Origin: Actinokineospora bangkokensis
GTDB lineage: Bacteria > Actinomycetota > Actinomycetes > Mycobacteriales > Pseudonocardiaceae
DNA: 64,000 bases
Assembly (NCBI RefSeq): GCF_001940455.1
Contig: NZ_MKQR01000028.1
Span: 602,916 to 666,915, forward strand
Direction: 5' to 3'
The position numbers and the translations under genes were made by a program. This document shows positions 19,251-28,705 of the stretch, one piece after another; within the stretch, counting starts at the first letter, position 1; each line of letters starts with the position of its first letter. Under the pieces are notes generated by a model. That model had not been told where the DNA came from and searched no databases. It was given only the letters and a program-made list of their open reading frames with translations.

Positions 19251-19895
19251 ATGGCACGCGCGGGCGTTGTGAAGGACGAGGACACGTCACTGGAGGTGCG
19301 CATCCCCGCCACGAAGACCCCGGGCACCGCGGCCGCGGAGCCCGCCCCGGTCCAGATCGACGACGCGGCGTGGACGCCGCCGTCGTGGGACGAGGTCGTC
19401 CGCGAGCACGGCGACCGCGTCTACCGGCTGGCCTACCGGCTCACCGGCAACGCCCACGACGCCGAGGACCTCACCCAGGAGACCTTCATCCGGGTGTTCC
19501 GGTCGCTGGCGTCGTACAAGCCGGGCACCTTCGAGGGCTGGCTGCACCGCATCACCACCAACCTGTTCCTCGACATGGCCCGGCGCCGCTCGCGGCTGCG
19601 CATGGAGGCGCTGCCCGAGGACACCGACCGCCTCGCGGGCGACGACCCCAGCCCGGAGCAGGTCTACGGCGAGACCCACCTCGACCCCGACCTGCAGGCC
19701 GCGCTGGACGAGCTGCCCCCGGAGTTCCGCGCCGCCGTCGTGCTGTGCGACGTGGAGGGGCTGTCCTACGAGGAGATCGGCGCCACCCTCGGGGTGAAGC
19801 TGGGTACCGTGCGGAGCAGGATCCACCGGGGCCGCCAGGCCCTGCGCGCGTCGCTGGAGCGGCGCCGCGCCCTCTCCCAGGAGGCACTGGCATGA
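19251..19895 (+). CDS. sigE: ECF RNA polymerase sigma factor SigE
   Basis: Extracytoplasmic-function sigma factor of 214 residues controlling envelope stress genes. Region 2 contains [20 protein letters not shown] and [20 protein letters not shown]. Region 4 contains [20 protein letters not shown] and IHRGRQAL. The match to mycobacterial SigE is close. Three in-frame starts exist (19203, 19212, 19251). The last was chosen because GGGGGAAC precedes it properly, but the mycobacterial gene uses several starts and this may too. The stop overlaps the anti-sigma start as ATGA. Confidence 0.93.
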   Translation: MARAGVVKDEDTSLEVRIPATKTPGTAAAEPAPVQIDDAAWTPPSWDEVVREHGDRVYRLAYRLTGNAHDAEDLTQETFIRVFRSLASYKPGTFEGWLHRITTNLFLDMARRRSRLRMEALPEDTDRLAGDDPSPEQVYGETHLDPDLQAALDELPPEFRAAVVLCDVEGLSYEEIGATLGVKLGTVRSRIHRGRQALRASLERRRALSQEALA

Positions 19896-20500
19896 CGTTC
19901 GGGCTGTCCGACCAGCACCTGATGCCGGACGCCGTCGTCGCCTTCGTCGACGGCGAACTCGGCCGCACGCCGCACGACCGGGCCACCGCCCACCTCGCCC
20001 GCTGCCCCTTCTGCGCCGCCGAGGTCACCGCCCAGCGCCAAGCCCGCGCCGCGGTCCGCACCGCCCCGGCCCCCAGCATGCCCGCGGGCCTGCTCGCCGC
20101 CCTCCAGGCCATCCCCCAGGAGGTCGACCTCCCCTCGGCCCCCGACAACCTCGCGGTCACCGACGACGGCCAGCTCGTCGCCGTCCAACGCCCCGAGGCC
20201 CTCCCCACCACCCCCGACAAGGTCCCCTTCGGCGCCTCCGCCCCCCTCGGCTCCTCCCCCCGCCTGGGCCAAGGCCCCACCGTCCTGGGCCGCAAGCCCA
20301 GCCGCCGAGCAGCCCAAGGCGCAGGCGTCGTCGTCTCCGGCCTCGTCCTGGGTGCGCTGGCCCTGGTCAACACCGGCCCCAGCACCCCACCCACCCCCGC
20401 CCAACCCCAGCCCGACATCGAACCCGCGGGCTTCCTCAGCACCCCCACCCCGCCCCTGGCCGCCCAAGCCCCCACCTTCGGCCTGGTAGCCGCCAGATAA
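19892..20500 (+). CDS. rseA: Zinc-binding anti-sigma factor RseA-like
   Basis: Anti-sigma factor of 202 residues, coupled to sigE by a 4-base overlap. The N-terminal anti-sigma domain holds the H-x3-C-x2-C motif HLARCPFC around residues 33-40, with an upstream His also available. A long Pro/Ser-rich linker leads to a hydrophobic segment ([20 protein letters not shown]) that could be a membrane helix near residues 145-165, followed by a short Pro-rich tail. The mycobacterial RseA (Rv1222) is in the same place but is usually considered soluble, so membrane anchoring here would be a difference. Confidence 0.88.
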   Translation: MTFGLSDQHLMPDAVVAFVDGELGRTPHDRATAHLARCPFCAAEVTAQRQARAAVRTAPAPSMPAGLLAALQAIPQEVDLPSAPDNLAVTDDGQLVAVQRPEALPTTPDKVPFGASAPLGSSPRLGQGPTVLGRKPSRRAAQGAGVVVSGLVLGALALVNTGPSTPPTPAQPQPDIEPAGFLSTPTPPLAAQAPTFGLVAAR

Positions 20501-20514
20501 GCCCCACCCCCAGC

Positions 20515-20548
20515 AGAAGCCGCCTCCTGCCCTCCGGAGGCGGCTTCT
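20515..20548 (+). terminator. Terminator hairpin of sigE-rseA
   Basis: Perfect 13-bp stem (20515-20527 with 20536-20548, arm AGAAGCCGCCTCC) and an 8-base loop, 14 bases after the rseA stop. Confidence 0.75.
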
Positions 20549-20577
20549 CGCGTACCCCCACCTATCCCCACCCCCTC

Positions 20578-20873
20578 ACGACGCCGAAGGCGAGCCTCGG
20601 TCCCTAAAAGCCGTCGTTTGGCCAGCCTCACGCCCACCCCGCAATCCATGGTGCCCAGCCCCACCAACCCCCCGGCACCCCCAACACCGCTCAGCTGAGC
20701 CAGTGGTCATGGGCTGTGCTCACACCTGGGCCTGACCCAGTCCTGGCCGCTCGTAGCTCGGTGGAGGCGGTGTCAAGGGTGGGCGAAGCCCATCGCGAAG
20801 CGACGCCCGCAGGGCGCCCTTGATTCCGCCTCCACCGAGTTACACACTCGCGGCCCCCGAGGACAGGCCCCCA
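20578..20873. repeat. Long palindromic element B, copy 2
   Basis: Second copy of the element at 11818-12111, in the same orientation. The outer blocks GCCGAAGGCGAGCC, CTGACCCAGTCCTGGCCGC, TCGTAGCTCGG and TTACACACTCGCGGCC are conserved. The central stem (20756-20779 with 20817-20840) has arm GGTGGAGGCGG here against GGGAGGTGG in copy 1, with the matching change on the other arm. Apical mini-hairpins with GAA and GCA loops are kept. The remainder of 20501-20965 holds the rseA terminator and the htrA upstream region; nothing else is seen. Confidence 0.8.
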
Positions 20874-20965
20874 CCGAACGGGCACCAACGCGAACGGGCC
20901 CAACGCACGCCCCAAGGACAAGCCCCACACCCACTTCACCAGCCATTTGGCACTGTTCACCCTTG

Positions 20966-22468
20966 ATGACTCAGCAGAACCTCGACCCCGACCAGCAGCG
21001 GATCGGACCCAGGCCGGTGGACCGGCCCGCGGTCGACCCGGCTGCCGCGGCCGCGTTCGGGCGGCCTGCCGGGGTGTCCGGTGCCTTCTCCCCGCACGCG
21101 CCCGCCGCGCCCGCGCTGGGGTCGCTGCCCGCCGCCCCGCCCACGCCGGAGTCGCTGGCGTCGGCGTTCGGGCGCACGCCCGCCGACAGCGGTGTGCGGT
21201 TGCAGCGCCCGCCCGCCGCGGGGCACGGCGGTGCTGAGGACCCCGAGCACGTGTGGGGCGAGGACGAAGACCCGTGGCGCGACCCGTCCGCGGGCGCGGT
21301 CATCGGCCCGCCCGCGGTGCCGAAGGACCCCGACGCCCCCGACGGCGCGGCCGGCCCGGGCGGCGTCGGCACGCAGTTGAGCCTGCCGGAGGTGCTGTTC
21401 GGCAGGCGGGTCAAGCCGCTGGCGCTGGTGCTGCTGGGCGTCATCGCGCTGGTGGTGGGCGCCGCCGGTGGCCTGGTGGGGTGGGCGGTCGCCCGCGGCG
21501 GGGACGCGCTGACCAGCGACGTCACCCTGGCCCAGGTCGAGGAGAGCGTGGAGCGCGCGCCCGGCTCGGTGGCCGACATCGCCCAGCGGGTGCGGCCCGC
21601 GGTGGTGTCGATCGAGGTGCGGGTGGACCAGGGCGGCGGGTTCGGCTCCGGGGTCATGATCGACGGGTCCGGCTACATCGTCACCAACTGGCACGTGGTC
21701 ACCCTGGAGGGCCGCGCGGACGGCAGCGCCAAGATCACCGCGCTGTTCACCGACGGCACCCGGGCCGAGGCGCGGGTGGTGGGCACCGACCCGAAGACCG
21801 ACCTGGCCGTGATCAAGGTCAACGTCACCAACCCGACGGTGCTCCAGTTCGGCGACTCCGACCGGTTGCAGGTGGGCGACTCGGTGATCGCGATCGGGTC
21901 CCCGCTGGGCCTGGCCGACACCGTCACCCAGGGCATCGTCTCGGCGCTGCACCGCCCGCTCACCGCGGGCGGGGAGAACGGCGAGGCGCCGATCACCTAC
22001 GACGCCATCCAGACCGACGCCTCGGTCAACCAGGGCAACTCCGGCGGCCCGCTGGTCGACTCCACCGGCGCGCTGATCGGCATCAACTCCGCGATCCGCT
22101 CCAGCGAGGGCAACACCGGCTCGGTGGGCCTGGGCTTCGCGATCCCGGGCAACGACGCCAAGCGCATCGCCGAGACGATCATCCGCGACGGCGCGGTCAA
22201 GCACGCCGACCTCGGCGCCAACGCCAAGTCGGTCTCCGCCGAGACCGCCGAGGGCGCCCAGGTCGTCAACGTCACCGACGGCGGCGCCGCCGCGGCGGCG
22301 GGCATCGCCGAGGGCGACGTCATCCGCAAGGTCGGTGACCGCCAGGTCCGCAACGCCGCCGAGCTCACCGTCGCGGTCCGCCAGCACCAGCCCGGCGACA
22401 CCGTGCCGGTGGTGCTGGCCAGGCAGGGCCGCGAGCTGACCGTTCAGGTCACCCTGCGCTCGGACTGA
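20966..22468 (+). CDS. htrA: HtrA-like membrane-anchored serine protease
   Basis: Envelope protease of 500 residues. A Pro/Ala-rich cytoplasmic region (about 1-145) is followed by one transmembrane helix ([20 protein letters not shown]) and a trypsin-like domain with the triad His243 (NWHVV), Asp279 (KTDLAV) and Ser359 (GNSGGP). A C-terminal PDZ domain begins near residue 405 ([20 protein letters not shown]). It lies downstream of sigE-rseA as in mycobacteria, where HtrA degrades misfolded exported proteins. ATG was chosen over a TTG one codon upstream. Confidence 0.93.
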   Translation: MTQQNLDPDQQRIGPRPVDRPAVDPAAAAAFGRPAGVSGAFSPHAPAAPALGSLPAAPPTPESLASAFGRTPADSGVRLQRPPAAGHGGAEDPEHVWGEDEDPWRDPSAGAVIGPPAVPKDPDAPDGAAGPGGVGTQLSLPEVLFGRRVKPLALVLLGVIALVVGAAGGLVGWAVARGGDALTSDVTLAQVEESVERAPGSVADIAQRVRPAVVSIEVRVDQGGGFGSGVMIDGSGYIVTNWHVVTLEGRADGSAKITALFTDGTRAEARVVGTDPKTDLAVIKVNVTNPTVLQFGDSDRLQVGDSVIAIGSPLGLADTVTQGIVSALHRPLTAGGENGEAPITYDAIQTDASVNQGNSGGPLVDSTGALIGINSAIRSSEGNTGSVGLGFAIPGNDAKRIAETIIRDGAVKHADLGANAKSVSAETAEGAQVVNVTDGGAAAAAGIAEGDVIRKVGDRQVRNAAELTVAVRQHQPGDTVPVVLARQGRELTVQVTLRSD

Positions 22469-22512
22469 CCGGCTACCCTGGGGTCGGCGGCAAACCGGAA
22501 GGTGGAGCAGCG

Positions 22513-22899
22513 GTGTTCGAGAGCGTCGGCTGGGCCGAGATCCTGGTCCTGGGCATCGCGGGCCTGTTCATCCTCGGCCCGGAACGCCTGCCCTCCGCCG
22601 CGGCCTGGGTCGGCCGCACCATCCGCAAGGTCCGCGAGTACGCCACCGGCGCCCGCGACCAGCTCAAGAACGAACTGGGCCCGGACTTCGAGGAGCTGCG
22701 CAAGCCCCTCCAGGACCTCCAGCAGCTGCGCAACTTCGACCCCAAGCGCATCGTCACCAGCACCCTCTTCGGCGACGACACCAACGGCAACGGCGTCAAG
22801 CCCAACGGCTACGCCGCCACCCAACCCCCCCTCCCCCCGCGCCCCGCGGACCCCCTCAAGCCCGGCGAGACCCCCAAGGTCGACCCCGACGCCACCTGA
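22513..22899 (+). CDS. tatB: Sec-independent protein translocase subunit TatB
   Basis: Twin-arginine translocation component of 128 residues. An N-terminal membrane helix ([20 protein letters not shown]) with the conserved E near residue 8 and GPERLP at its end is followed by an amphipathic helix ([20 protein letters not shown]). The Pro-rich tail is variable. The GTG start follows AAGGTGGAG. Position after htrA matches the sigE region of mycobacteria. Confidence 0.92.
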   Translation: MFESVGWAEILVLGIAGLFILGPERLPSAAAWVGRTIRKVREYATGARDQLKNELGPDFEELRKPLQDLQQLRNFDPKRIVTSTLFGDDTNGNGVKPNGYAATQPPLPPRPADPLKPGETPKVDPDAT

Positions 22900-22909
22900 G
22901 CACCCCGCG

Positions 22910-22960
22910 AACGCCGAAGGGGCGGTAGGACCGACGTGGTCCCACCGCCCCTTCCGCGTT
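22910..22960. terminator. Bidirectional terminator between tatB and mrp
   Basis: Near-perfect inverted repeat of about 23 pairs with two mismatches (arm core GAAGGGGCGGT) and a 5-base loop, 11 bases after the tatB stop and nine bases before the converging mrp stop. Confidence 0.75.
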
Positions 22961-22968
22961 GATCGGGT

Positions 22969-24114
22969 CTAGCGGCCCGCGGGTGAGACGGACAGCATGC
23001 GGCCCGCCAGGCCGCGGGCGCGGATGGAGAGCTTGCCCGCGACCTCGGTGAGGACCTTGGCCGCGGGGGCGTCGGGCTGGGCGACGACCAGCGGGGTGCC
23101 CTCGTCGCCGCCTTCGCGCAGGCGCGGGTCGAGGGGGACCTGGCCCAGGAGGGGGACGGTGGAGCCCACGGAGCGGCTGAGGGAGTCGGCGACGAGCTGG
23201 CCGCCGCCGGAGCCGAAGAGCTCCATGCGGGTGCCGTCGGGCATCTCCAGCCAGGACATGTTCTCGATGACGCCCGCGACGCGCTGGCGGGTCTGCAGGG
23301 CGATGGAGCCGGCGCGCTCGGCGACCTCGGCGGCGGCCTGCTGGGGGGTGGTGACGACGAGGATCTCGGCGTTGGGGATGAGCTGGGCGACCGAGATGGC
23401 GATGTCGCCGGTGCCGGGGGGCAGGTCGAGCAGCAGCACGTCCAGGTCGCCCCAGAACACGTCGGCGAGGAACTGCTGGAGGGCGCGGTGCAGCATGGGG
23501 CCGCGCCAGACCACCGGGGTGTTGCCGGGGGTGAACATGCCGATGGAGATGACCTTCACGCCGTTGGCCTCCGGCGGCAGGATCATCTTCTCGACCTTGG
23601 TGGGCTTCTCGCGGGAGCCGACCATGCGCGGGATGGAGTGGCCGTAGATGTCGGCGTCGACGATGCCGACCTTGACCCCGCGGCGGGCCATGGCCACCGC
23701 CAGGTTCACCGTGACGCTGGACTTGCCGACCCCGCCCTTGCCGGAGGCCACGCAGTACACCCTGGTCAGCGAGCCGGGCTCGGCGAACGGGATGCGCGGC
23801 TCCTCGGTGTCGCCGCGCAGCTGCTTGCGCAGGGCGGTGCGCTGCTCGTCGTTCATCACGTCCAGCTCGACCGCCACCGACGACACCCCGGGCAGCGCCG
23901 ACACCGCGGCGGTCACGTCCTTGGTGATCTTGTCGCGGAGCGGGCAGCCCGCCACGGTGAGGTAGACGGCGACGTCGACCCGCCCGTCCGGGTGCACGGT
24001 CACGTCCTTGACCATGCCCAGGTCGGTGATGGGCCGGTGGATCTCGGGGTCCTGCACACCGGCCAGTGCCGTCCGCACGGCCTCGGCGCTGGGGACATGC
24101 TCGGTGGTGGTCAC
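22969..24114 (-). CDS. mrp: Iron-sulfur cluster carrier protein Mrp/ApbC
   Basis: P-loop ATPase of 381 residues that carries Fe-S clusters to apo-proteins. An N-terminal MIP18/DUF59 domain (about 1-90, with TVAGCPLRDKI) precedes the MinD-like domain with the deviant Walker A ASGKGGVGKSS near 120 and LLLDLPPGTGDIAI. The C-terminal CxxC found in many Mrp proteins is replaced by NMSWLEMPDGT, as in mycobacterial homologues from memory. It corresponds to Rv1229c. A probable GTG start. Confidence 0.92.
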   Translation of the reverse strand: MTTTEHVPSAEAVRTALAGVQDPEIHRPITDLGMVKDVTVHPDGRVDVAVYLTVAGCPLRDKITKDVTAAVSALPGVSSVAVELDVMNDEQRTALRKQLRGDTEEPRIPFAEPGSLTRVYCVASGKGGVGKSSVTVNLAVAMARRGVKVGIVDADIYGHSIPRMVGSREKPTKVEKMILPPEANGVKVISIGMFTPGNTPVVWRGPMLHRALQQFLADVFWGDLDVLLLDLPPGTGDIAISVAQLIPNAEILVVTTPQQAAAEVAERAGSIALQTRQRVAGVIENMSWLEMPDGTRMELFGSGGGQLVADSLSRSVGSTVPLLGQVPLDPRLREGGDEGTPLVVAQPDAPAAKVLTEVAGKLSIRARGLAGRMLSVSPAGR

Positions 24115-24258
24115 CGGTCCATGCTACGGGCGGGTAGCACGTGCCCGGGGACACACCCCGCGGCCGCGGTTGGCAATGGCCGTTGTCAATGCCGGGCGTG
24201 CGCGCGCCGATGCCGCTTCGTAACATTGTCAACCCGTGCGCACCGAGAGGATGGACCC

Positions 24259-24711
24259 GTGACAGCTCCGGACAGGTCTGTCCGCCCCTCCCGGGCGGAG
24301 CTCGCCGCGTGGCGCGCCTTCCTGCGCGCGCACGCCAGGGTGACCAGGGTCCTGGAGGCGGAGCTGGTGGCCGAGCAGCAGCTGTCGCTGGGCGGCTACG
24401 ACGTGCTGGTGCAGCTGGCCGAGGCCCCCGACCGCAAGCTGCGGATGGCCGAGCTGGCCGACGCGGTGCTGCTGTCGCGCTCCGGGGTCACCCGGCTGGT
24501 CGACCGGCTGGAGCGCGCGGGCATGGTCGCCAGGGAGCGGGTGCCCGGCGACGGCCGCGGCGTGGTCGCCACCCTCACCGACCACGGCCTCGACGTGCTG
24601 CGCACCGCCTCCCGCACGCACCTGGCGGGGGTGTCGGAGCACTTCGTGGCCCGGCTGAGCCCGGAGCAGCTGGCCTACCTCGGTGAGCTCTGCGGCAAGC
24701 TCGTCGACTGA
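24259..24711 (+). CDS. MarR family transcriptional regulator
   Basis: Winged-helix regulator of 150 residues. The DNA-binding core is visible as MAELADAVLLSRSGVTRLVD, then RLERAGMVARERVPGDGRGV with the wing VVATLTDHG. The ligand and targets are unknown; a nearby divergent partner (mrp starts 144 bases upstream) is the only neighbour that it could control locally. Its last 37 bases overlap the converging DUF1003 gene. Confidence 0.88.
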   Translation: MTAPDRSVRPSRAELAAWRAFLRAHARVTRVLEAELVAEQQLSLGGYDVLVQLAEAPDRKLRMAELADAVLLSRSGVTRLVDRLERAGMVARERVPGDGRGVVATLTDHGLDVLRTASRTHLAGVSEHFVARLSPEQLAYLGELCGKLVD

Positions 24712-25259
24712 GCCGCCCCCGGCGCCGCCCCGTCGTCCCAGCGCGGGTCCTCGCGCAGCGCCTCGGCCTTGGCCTTCTTGCGCGGCTTGAGGTCGGCGCC
24801 GAGGTCGGCGCGCAGCCGCTCCAGCTCGCCGCGCAGGTAGTCGCGGGTGGCGACCTCGCCGACGGCCAGCCGCAGCGCGGCCAGCTCGCGGGCCAGGAAC
24901 TCGGTGTCGGCCTTGGTCTGCGCCGCCCGCGACCGGTCCTCCTCCAGCGACACCCGGTCCCGGTCGTCCTGCCGGTTCTGGGCCAGCAGGATCAGCGGTG
25001 CGGCATAGGCGGCCTGGGTGGAGAACGCCAGGTTCAGCAGGATGAACGGGTACGGGTCCCACCGCATGTTGACGGCGACCAGGTTCAGCACGATCCAGGT
25101 CACCACGATCAGCGTCTGCCAGAACAGGAACGTCCCGGTGCCCAGGAACCGGGCCAGGTTCTCCGAGATCCGCCCGAAGCTGTCCGGGTCGATCGACAGC
25201 CGCAGCGCGCGCGGGCGCTTGGGCTGGTCGAGCCGCCTGCGGTTGCTCGGCTCAGGCAC
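24675..25259 (-). CDS. DUF1003 membrane protein
   Basis: Membrane protein of 194 residues with two helices (FLFWQTLIVVTWIVLNLVAV and PFILLNLAFSTQAAYAAPLI) joined by NMRWDPYP, the DUF1003 signature, and a long charged C-terminal coiled coil (QNRQDDRDRVSLEEDRSR onward). The function is unknown. It overlaps the upstream CBS-domain gene by eight bases, as with Rv1231c and Rv1232c, so the two probably act together, possibly in magnesium handling. Confidence 0.85.
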   Translation of the reverse strand: MPEPSNRRRLDQPKRPRALRLSIDPDSFGRISENLARFLGTGTFLFWQTLIVVTWIVLNLVAVNMRWDPYPFILLNLAFSTQAAYAAPLILLAQNRQDDRDRVSLEEDRSRAAQTKADTEFLARELAALRLAVGEVATRDYLRGELERLRADLGADLKPRKKAKAEALREDPRWDDGAAPGAAQSTSLPQSSPR

Positions 25260-26523
25260 GGGTGCCCACCTCGGTGGTCTGCGGCCGCTCCCGCCAGCCC
25301 TCGGGCAGCAGGTGGTCGAGCACGTCGTCGACGGTGATCGCGCCGAGCAGGTGGTCCTCGTCGTCGACCACCGGCGCGCAGACCAGGTTGTAGTTGGCGA
25401 AGTACCGGGTGACCTCCAGCAGCGGCGCGGTCGGCGGCAGGCTCGTCAGCTCCTTGTCCAACGCCCCCGCCACCAGCTCGAACGGCGGCTCCCGCAGCAG
25501 CTTCTGGATGTGCACGCAGCCCAGGTACCGCCCGGTCGGTGTGGCGCTGGGCGGGCGGCAGACGAACACCATGCTGGCCAGCGCGGGGGTGATGTCGGGG
25601 TTGCGCACCCGAGCCAGCGCCTCGGCGATCGTCGAGTCCGGGGTCAGCACGATCGGCTCCGGCGTCATCAGCCCACCAGCGGTGTCGGCCGAGTACCCCA
25701 GCAACCGCTTGGCCTGCGCGGACTCCTCGGGCTCCATCAGCTCCAGGAACCGCTCCTTGTCGCCCTCGGACAGCTCGGCGAGCAGGTCGGCGGCGTCGTC
25801 GGGGTCCATCGCCTCCAGCACGTCCGCCCCGCGCTCCTCGTCGAGGTGCTTGAGCAGGTCCATCTGGTCGTCCTCCGGCAGCTCGGCCAGCACGTCGGCC
25901 AACCGCTCGTCGTCGAGGGCGTCGGCCACCTCGTGCCTGCGCTTGGCGGGCAGGTCCTGCAGCGCGGTGGCCACGTCAGCGGCCCGCATCCCCTCGAAGG
26001 AGGCGACGAGCTGGTGGGCGTCCTGCGGGCTCCCGTTCAGCTCCACCACCCCGGGCGCGGTGATCTCACCCCAGTCGACCACCCGCACCGGCCCCCGCCG
26101 CACCAGCCGCCCAGCCCGCTCCCGGACGGCCACCCGGTCCACCACCCAGTCCCGGCTCCTGGTCGGCTCCATGGCGGCGTCGACCACGACGGCCTGGGCC
26201 CCGCTCCCGCGCACCTGCACCCTGGCGTCGAGCAGCTGCCCGACCACCAGCACCTCGTTGGGCCGCTGGGTGAAGTGCCGCATGTTGACCGACCCGGTGG
26301 CCAACGTGATCCCGGCGGAGTCGATGGTGGTGACCCGCAGCATGGGCACGAACACCCGCCGCCGGGTCGCCAGCTCCACGACCACCCCCAGCACCCTGGG
26401 CGGTTGGCTGTCCACCCGGAGCCCGACGACCAGGTCCCTGACCTTCCCGATCGACTCCCCGTCCGGCCCGAAGACCGGCAACCCCGTCAACTGGGCGGCG
26501 AACACCCTGCTCCTACCCGGCAC
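25252..26523 (-). CDS. PRC-barrel, MgtE intracellular and CBS domain protein
   Basis: Soluble protein of 423 residues resembling the cytoplasmic half of MgtE magnesium channels without the membrane part. An N-terminal PRC-barrel-like region (TGLPVFGPDGESIGKVRDLV) is followed by the MgtE N helical domain at about 190-290 (ALQDLPAKRRHEVADALDDE, EAMDPDDAADLLAELSEGDK). Two CBS motifs occupy about 295-415 (AGGLMTPEPIVLTPDSTI, VDDEDHLLGAITVDDVLDHL). It probably senses magnesium or nucleotide and acts on the coupled DUF1003 protein; this role is inferred. Confidence 0.88.
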   Translation of the reverse strand: MPGRSRVFAAQLTGLPVFGPDGESIGKVRDLVVGLRVDSQPPRVLGVVVELATRRRVFVPMLRVTTIDSAGITLATGSVNMRHFTQRPNEVLVVGQLLDARVQVRGSGAQAVVVDAAMEPTRSRDWVVDRVAVRERAGRLVRRGPVRVVDWGEITAPGVVELNGSPQDAHQLVASFEGMRAADVATALQDLPAKRRHEVADALDDERLADVLAELPEDDQMDLLKHLDEERGADVLEAMDPDDAADLLAELSEGDKERFLELMEPEESAQAKRLLGYSADTAGGLMTPEPIVLTPDSTIAEALARVRNPDITPALASMVFVCRPPSATPTGRYLGCVHIQKLLREPPFELVAGALDKELTSLPPTAPLLEVTRYFANYNLVCAPVVDDEDHLLGAITVDDVLDHLLPEGWRERPQTTEVGTRA

Positions 26524-26580
26524 CCGGCCAGGCTAGTCGGAATGCGGGGGCGCCACCGCGCGGAAGCCGCCCAGGTGGGA

Positions 26581-26627
26581 CCGGCCTCACGAGCAGGCGC
26601 CGCGAGGGCGCCTGCTCGTGAGGCCGG
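26581..26627 (-). terminator. Strong terminator hairpin
   Basis: Perfect 21-bp stem (26581-26601 with 26607-26627, arm CCGGCCTCACGAGCAGGCGC plus C) and a 5-base loop. It lies about 100 bases past the stop of the minus-strand HTH gene at 26731. Confidence 0.75.
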
Positions 26628-26730
26628 TGGGGTGAGCTGCGCGGCCATCGGGTTCGCGCACTTTGCGCCCCGAGCAAGCACCACCCGCCCACGCACGCAA
26701 CGAGCGCCCGCCCAGGGCGAACGCGCTCGC

Positions 26731-27651
26731 TCAGGCCAGGACGCGGGCGTCCGCGCGCTGGTAGAACACGCGCCGCCCGTCGCGGTGGCGGGTGACCTGG
26801 CCGGACTCGTGGAGCACGGACAGGTGGTGGCTCACGGTCGCCGCCGCGAGGCTGTGGCGGGCCGCGAGCTCCCCGGTGCTCCTGGGGGTCTCCAGGTCGT
26901 TGAGGAGGCGGGCCCTGGTCGGGCCGATCAGGCGGTCGACGCCGCGGTGGGGGCGGGGGGTGCCCAGGCTCCTGGCGGGGGCGAAGAGCACCACGTCCGT
27001 GGGGTCCTGGGACTGGACCAGCAGGTCGGGCCAGCACATCGCCGAGGGGGCGATCACCAGCTCCTGGCCCGTGCTGTCGACGTGGACCTCCGAGCCGCAC
27101 CGGACGAGGACCGCCTCGCCCGTCCAGGTGGCCCTGGTGTGCAGGGAGGAGAGCAGGGCTCCGACGCCGCCGGTGGCCATCTGGACCGCGCGGTCCCGGA
27201 CGTCGCCCTCCAGCATGGTGAGGTGGGCGGGCCACTGGTCGGCCATCGCCACCGCGAAGAAGCGGGCGAGGCCCGCCGCCGCCCTGGCGGGGAAGCCGTC
27301 GGTGGGGATCCACCTGCGGAGCCGGTGCATGTCGGTGAGCTGGGCCTCGACCCGCGCCTCGTCCGTGGCGCGCAGGCGCTCGAGCTGGTCGGACAGGACG
27401 TCGCGGACCGGGAGCGGGCGGGGGGTGAGCAGGTCGGGGAAGTCCCAGGCGTCCTCGGTGCCCAGGGCCGCCGCCACCGCGCGGACGTCCGGGTCGCGCA
27501 GCGCGAAGCGGGCGGCGGCACCGGGGTCGCCGAAGATCGGGTGGGCGCGACCTGCCGCGGCGAGGCGGAGCAGGCCGACGGCCTCCATCACCGGGGACAC
27601 CGCCACCCGCACCCGGCTGACGGCCGCGGCGTCCAGGCGGATCGTGATCAC
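26731..27651 (-). CDS. ArsR-type winged-helix regulator with DUF5937-like sensor domain
   Basis: Regulator of 306 residues, about three times the size of a plain ArsR protein. The C-terminal HTH is clear (RARLLNDLETPRSTGELAAR, HSLAAATVSHHLSVLHESGQ, RRVFYQRAD). Residues 1-220 form a large N-terminal domain (RLRRWIPTDGFPARAAAGLA and surrounding helices) like the DUF5937 module found in actinobacterial ArsR proteins. Metal-binding CxCxxC is absent, so an organic ligand is more likely than a metal. The targets are unknown. Confidence 0.85.
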   Translation of the reverse strand: MITIRLDAAAVSRVRVAVSPVMEAVGLLRLAAAGRAHPIFGDPGAAARFALRDPDVRAVAAALGTEDAWDFPDLLTPRPLPVRDVLSDQLERLRATDEARVEAQLTDMHRLRRWIPTDGFPARAAAGLARFFAVAMADQWPAHLTMLEGDVRDRAVQMATGGVGALLSSLHTRATWTGEAVLVRCGSEVHVDSTGQELVIAPSAMCWPDLLVQSQDPTDVVLFAPARSLGTPRPHRGVDRLIGPTRARLLNDLETPRSTGELAARHSLAAATVSHHLSVLHESGQVTRHRDGRRVFYQRADARVLA

Positions 27652-27765
27652 ACCCCGAGGGTAGCCCCGATTCGACCCACGTCGAATGGATTGGTGGTGG
27701 CGGCCGCACCCGGTGGGATCGGTGGTGTGCGGGGCGGCCCGGCTGGGGGTCTGGCCGCCCCGCCC

Positions 27766-28620
27766 TCAGACCAGCGCGGTGGCGATGGTGGGGGCCGCGG
27801 CGACGGCCGGGTCGTCGTCCTGGCCCGCGCCCCACTCCAGCACCGCGCGCACGAACGTCCACTTGCGAGCCAGCGGCCAGTCCAGGCCCGCCGCGTCGAC
27901 CACGCCGCGCAACCGGTCGGCGGGGTCCGAGCCCTCCCACCGGTTCCACAGCAGGGGGATCAGGCCGAACTCCTGGTCGCCCGCCAGTGGTTTGGGGTCG
28001 ATCACCAGCCACGGTTCGCGCTCGGCGCGCAGGACGTTCTCGTAGTGCAGGTCCTCGTTGACCAGTCGGTCGCCCGCCCGCGGGCCCAGCTCCACGCAGT
28101 AGGCGACGGCCTGGGCCACCAGCTCGGGCGGGGCGGGGCGGTCGGGCAGCTCGCGCACCCAGCGCCCGGCCTCGGCGCGCAGCGACCGGAGCACCGGCGG
28201 CGCCGGGCGGTCGAGGCGGCGCAGCAGTCCCGCGACCACCGCCAGCGCCTCGTCGAGGGGCTCGTCGGCCAGCGAGTGGTGCGGGTCGAGGCGCTCCAGC
28301 AGCAGCGCCCACGGCTCGGCGGCCAGCAGCCGCACCGCGCCACCACCGGCCCAGGTGGACAGGCACAGCGCCTCGTGCTCGGCCTCGGGGTGCGGCCAGG
28401 TGATCTTCAGCACCGCCGGGTCGCCCGCGCTGGTGCGCACCGGGAGCACCAGCGCGCACCAGCCGTGCAGCGGCGGCCCGTCCACCACCAACGACCAGCG
28501 CGCGAGCAGGTCGGCGGCGGTGTCGGGCAGCGCGCGCAGCCAGGCCAGCTCGTCGGCGGTGTGGAAGCGGGCCGCGAACGCGGGTGGAACGATCAAGGGC
28601 GGCGGTGTCACGGACACCAC
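27766..28620 (-). CDS. Aminoglycoside phosphotransferase-family kinase
   Basis: Protein-kinase-like phosphotransferase of 284 residues, closest in look to the APH(6)/hydroxyurea phosphotransferase group. The catalytic loop is NEDLHYENVLRA near residue 187 and the metal-binding motif is WLVIDPKPLAGD. The N-terminal lobe has VLKITWPHPEAEHEAL. Streptomycin or a related small molecule could be the substrate, but such kinases are also used in metabolism, and resistance is not shown. It is divergent from the malyl-CoA lyase genes. Confidence 0.82.
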   Translation of the reverse strand: MVSVTPPPLIVPPAFAARFHTADELAWLRALPDTAADLLARWSLVVDGPPLHGWCALVLPVRTSAGDPAVLKITWPHPEAEHEALCLSTWAGGGAVRLLAAEPWALLLERLDPHHSLADEPLDEALAVVAGLLRRLDRPAPPVLRSLRAEAGRWVRELPDRPAPPELVAQAVAYCVELGPRAGDRLVNEDLHYENVLRAEREPWLVIDPKPLAGDQEFGLIPLLWNRWEGSDPADRLRGVVDAAGLDWPLARKWTFVRAVLEWGAGQDDDPAVAAAPTIATALV

Positions 28621-28664
28621 AATGGCGCAAGCCCGGGGGCCGTGGTCGACTACAAGCCCGTCGT

Positions 28665-28683
28665 GGTTACCGGCCGGTTAACC
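28665..28683 (+). promoter_or_regulatory. Palindrome upstream of the CoA-lyase operon
   Basis: GGTTACCGGCCGGTTAACC contains the exact 10-base palindrome ACCGGCCGGT flanked by GGTTA and TAACC. It sits 23 bases before the first lyase ATG and could be an operator; the regulator is unknown. Confidence 0.35.
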
Positions 28684-28705
28684 TCGCGACCTGAACGGAG
28701 GATCG

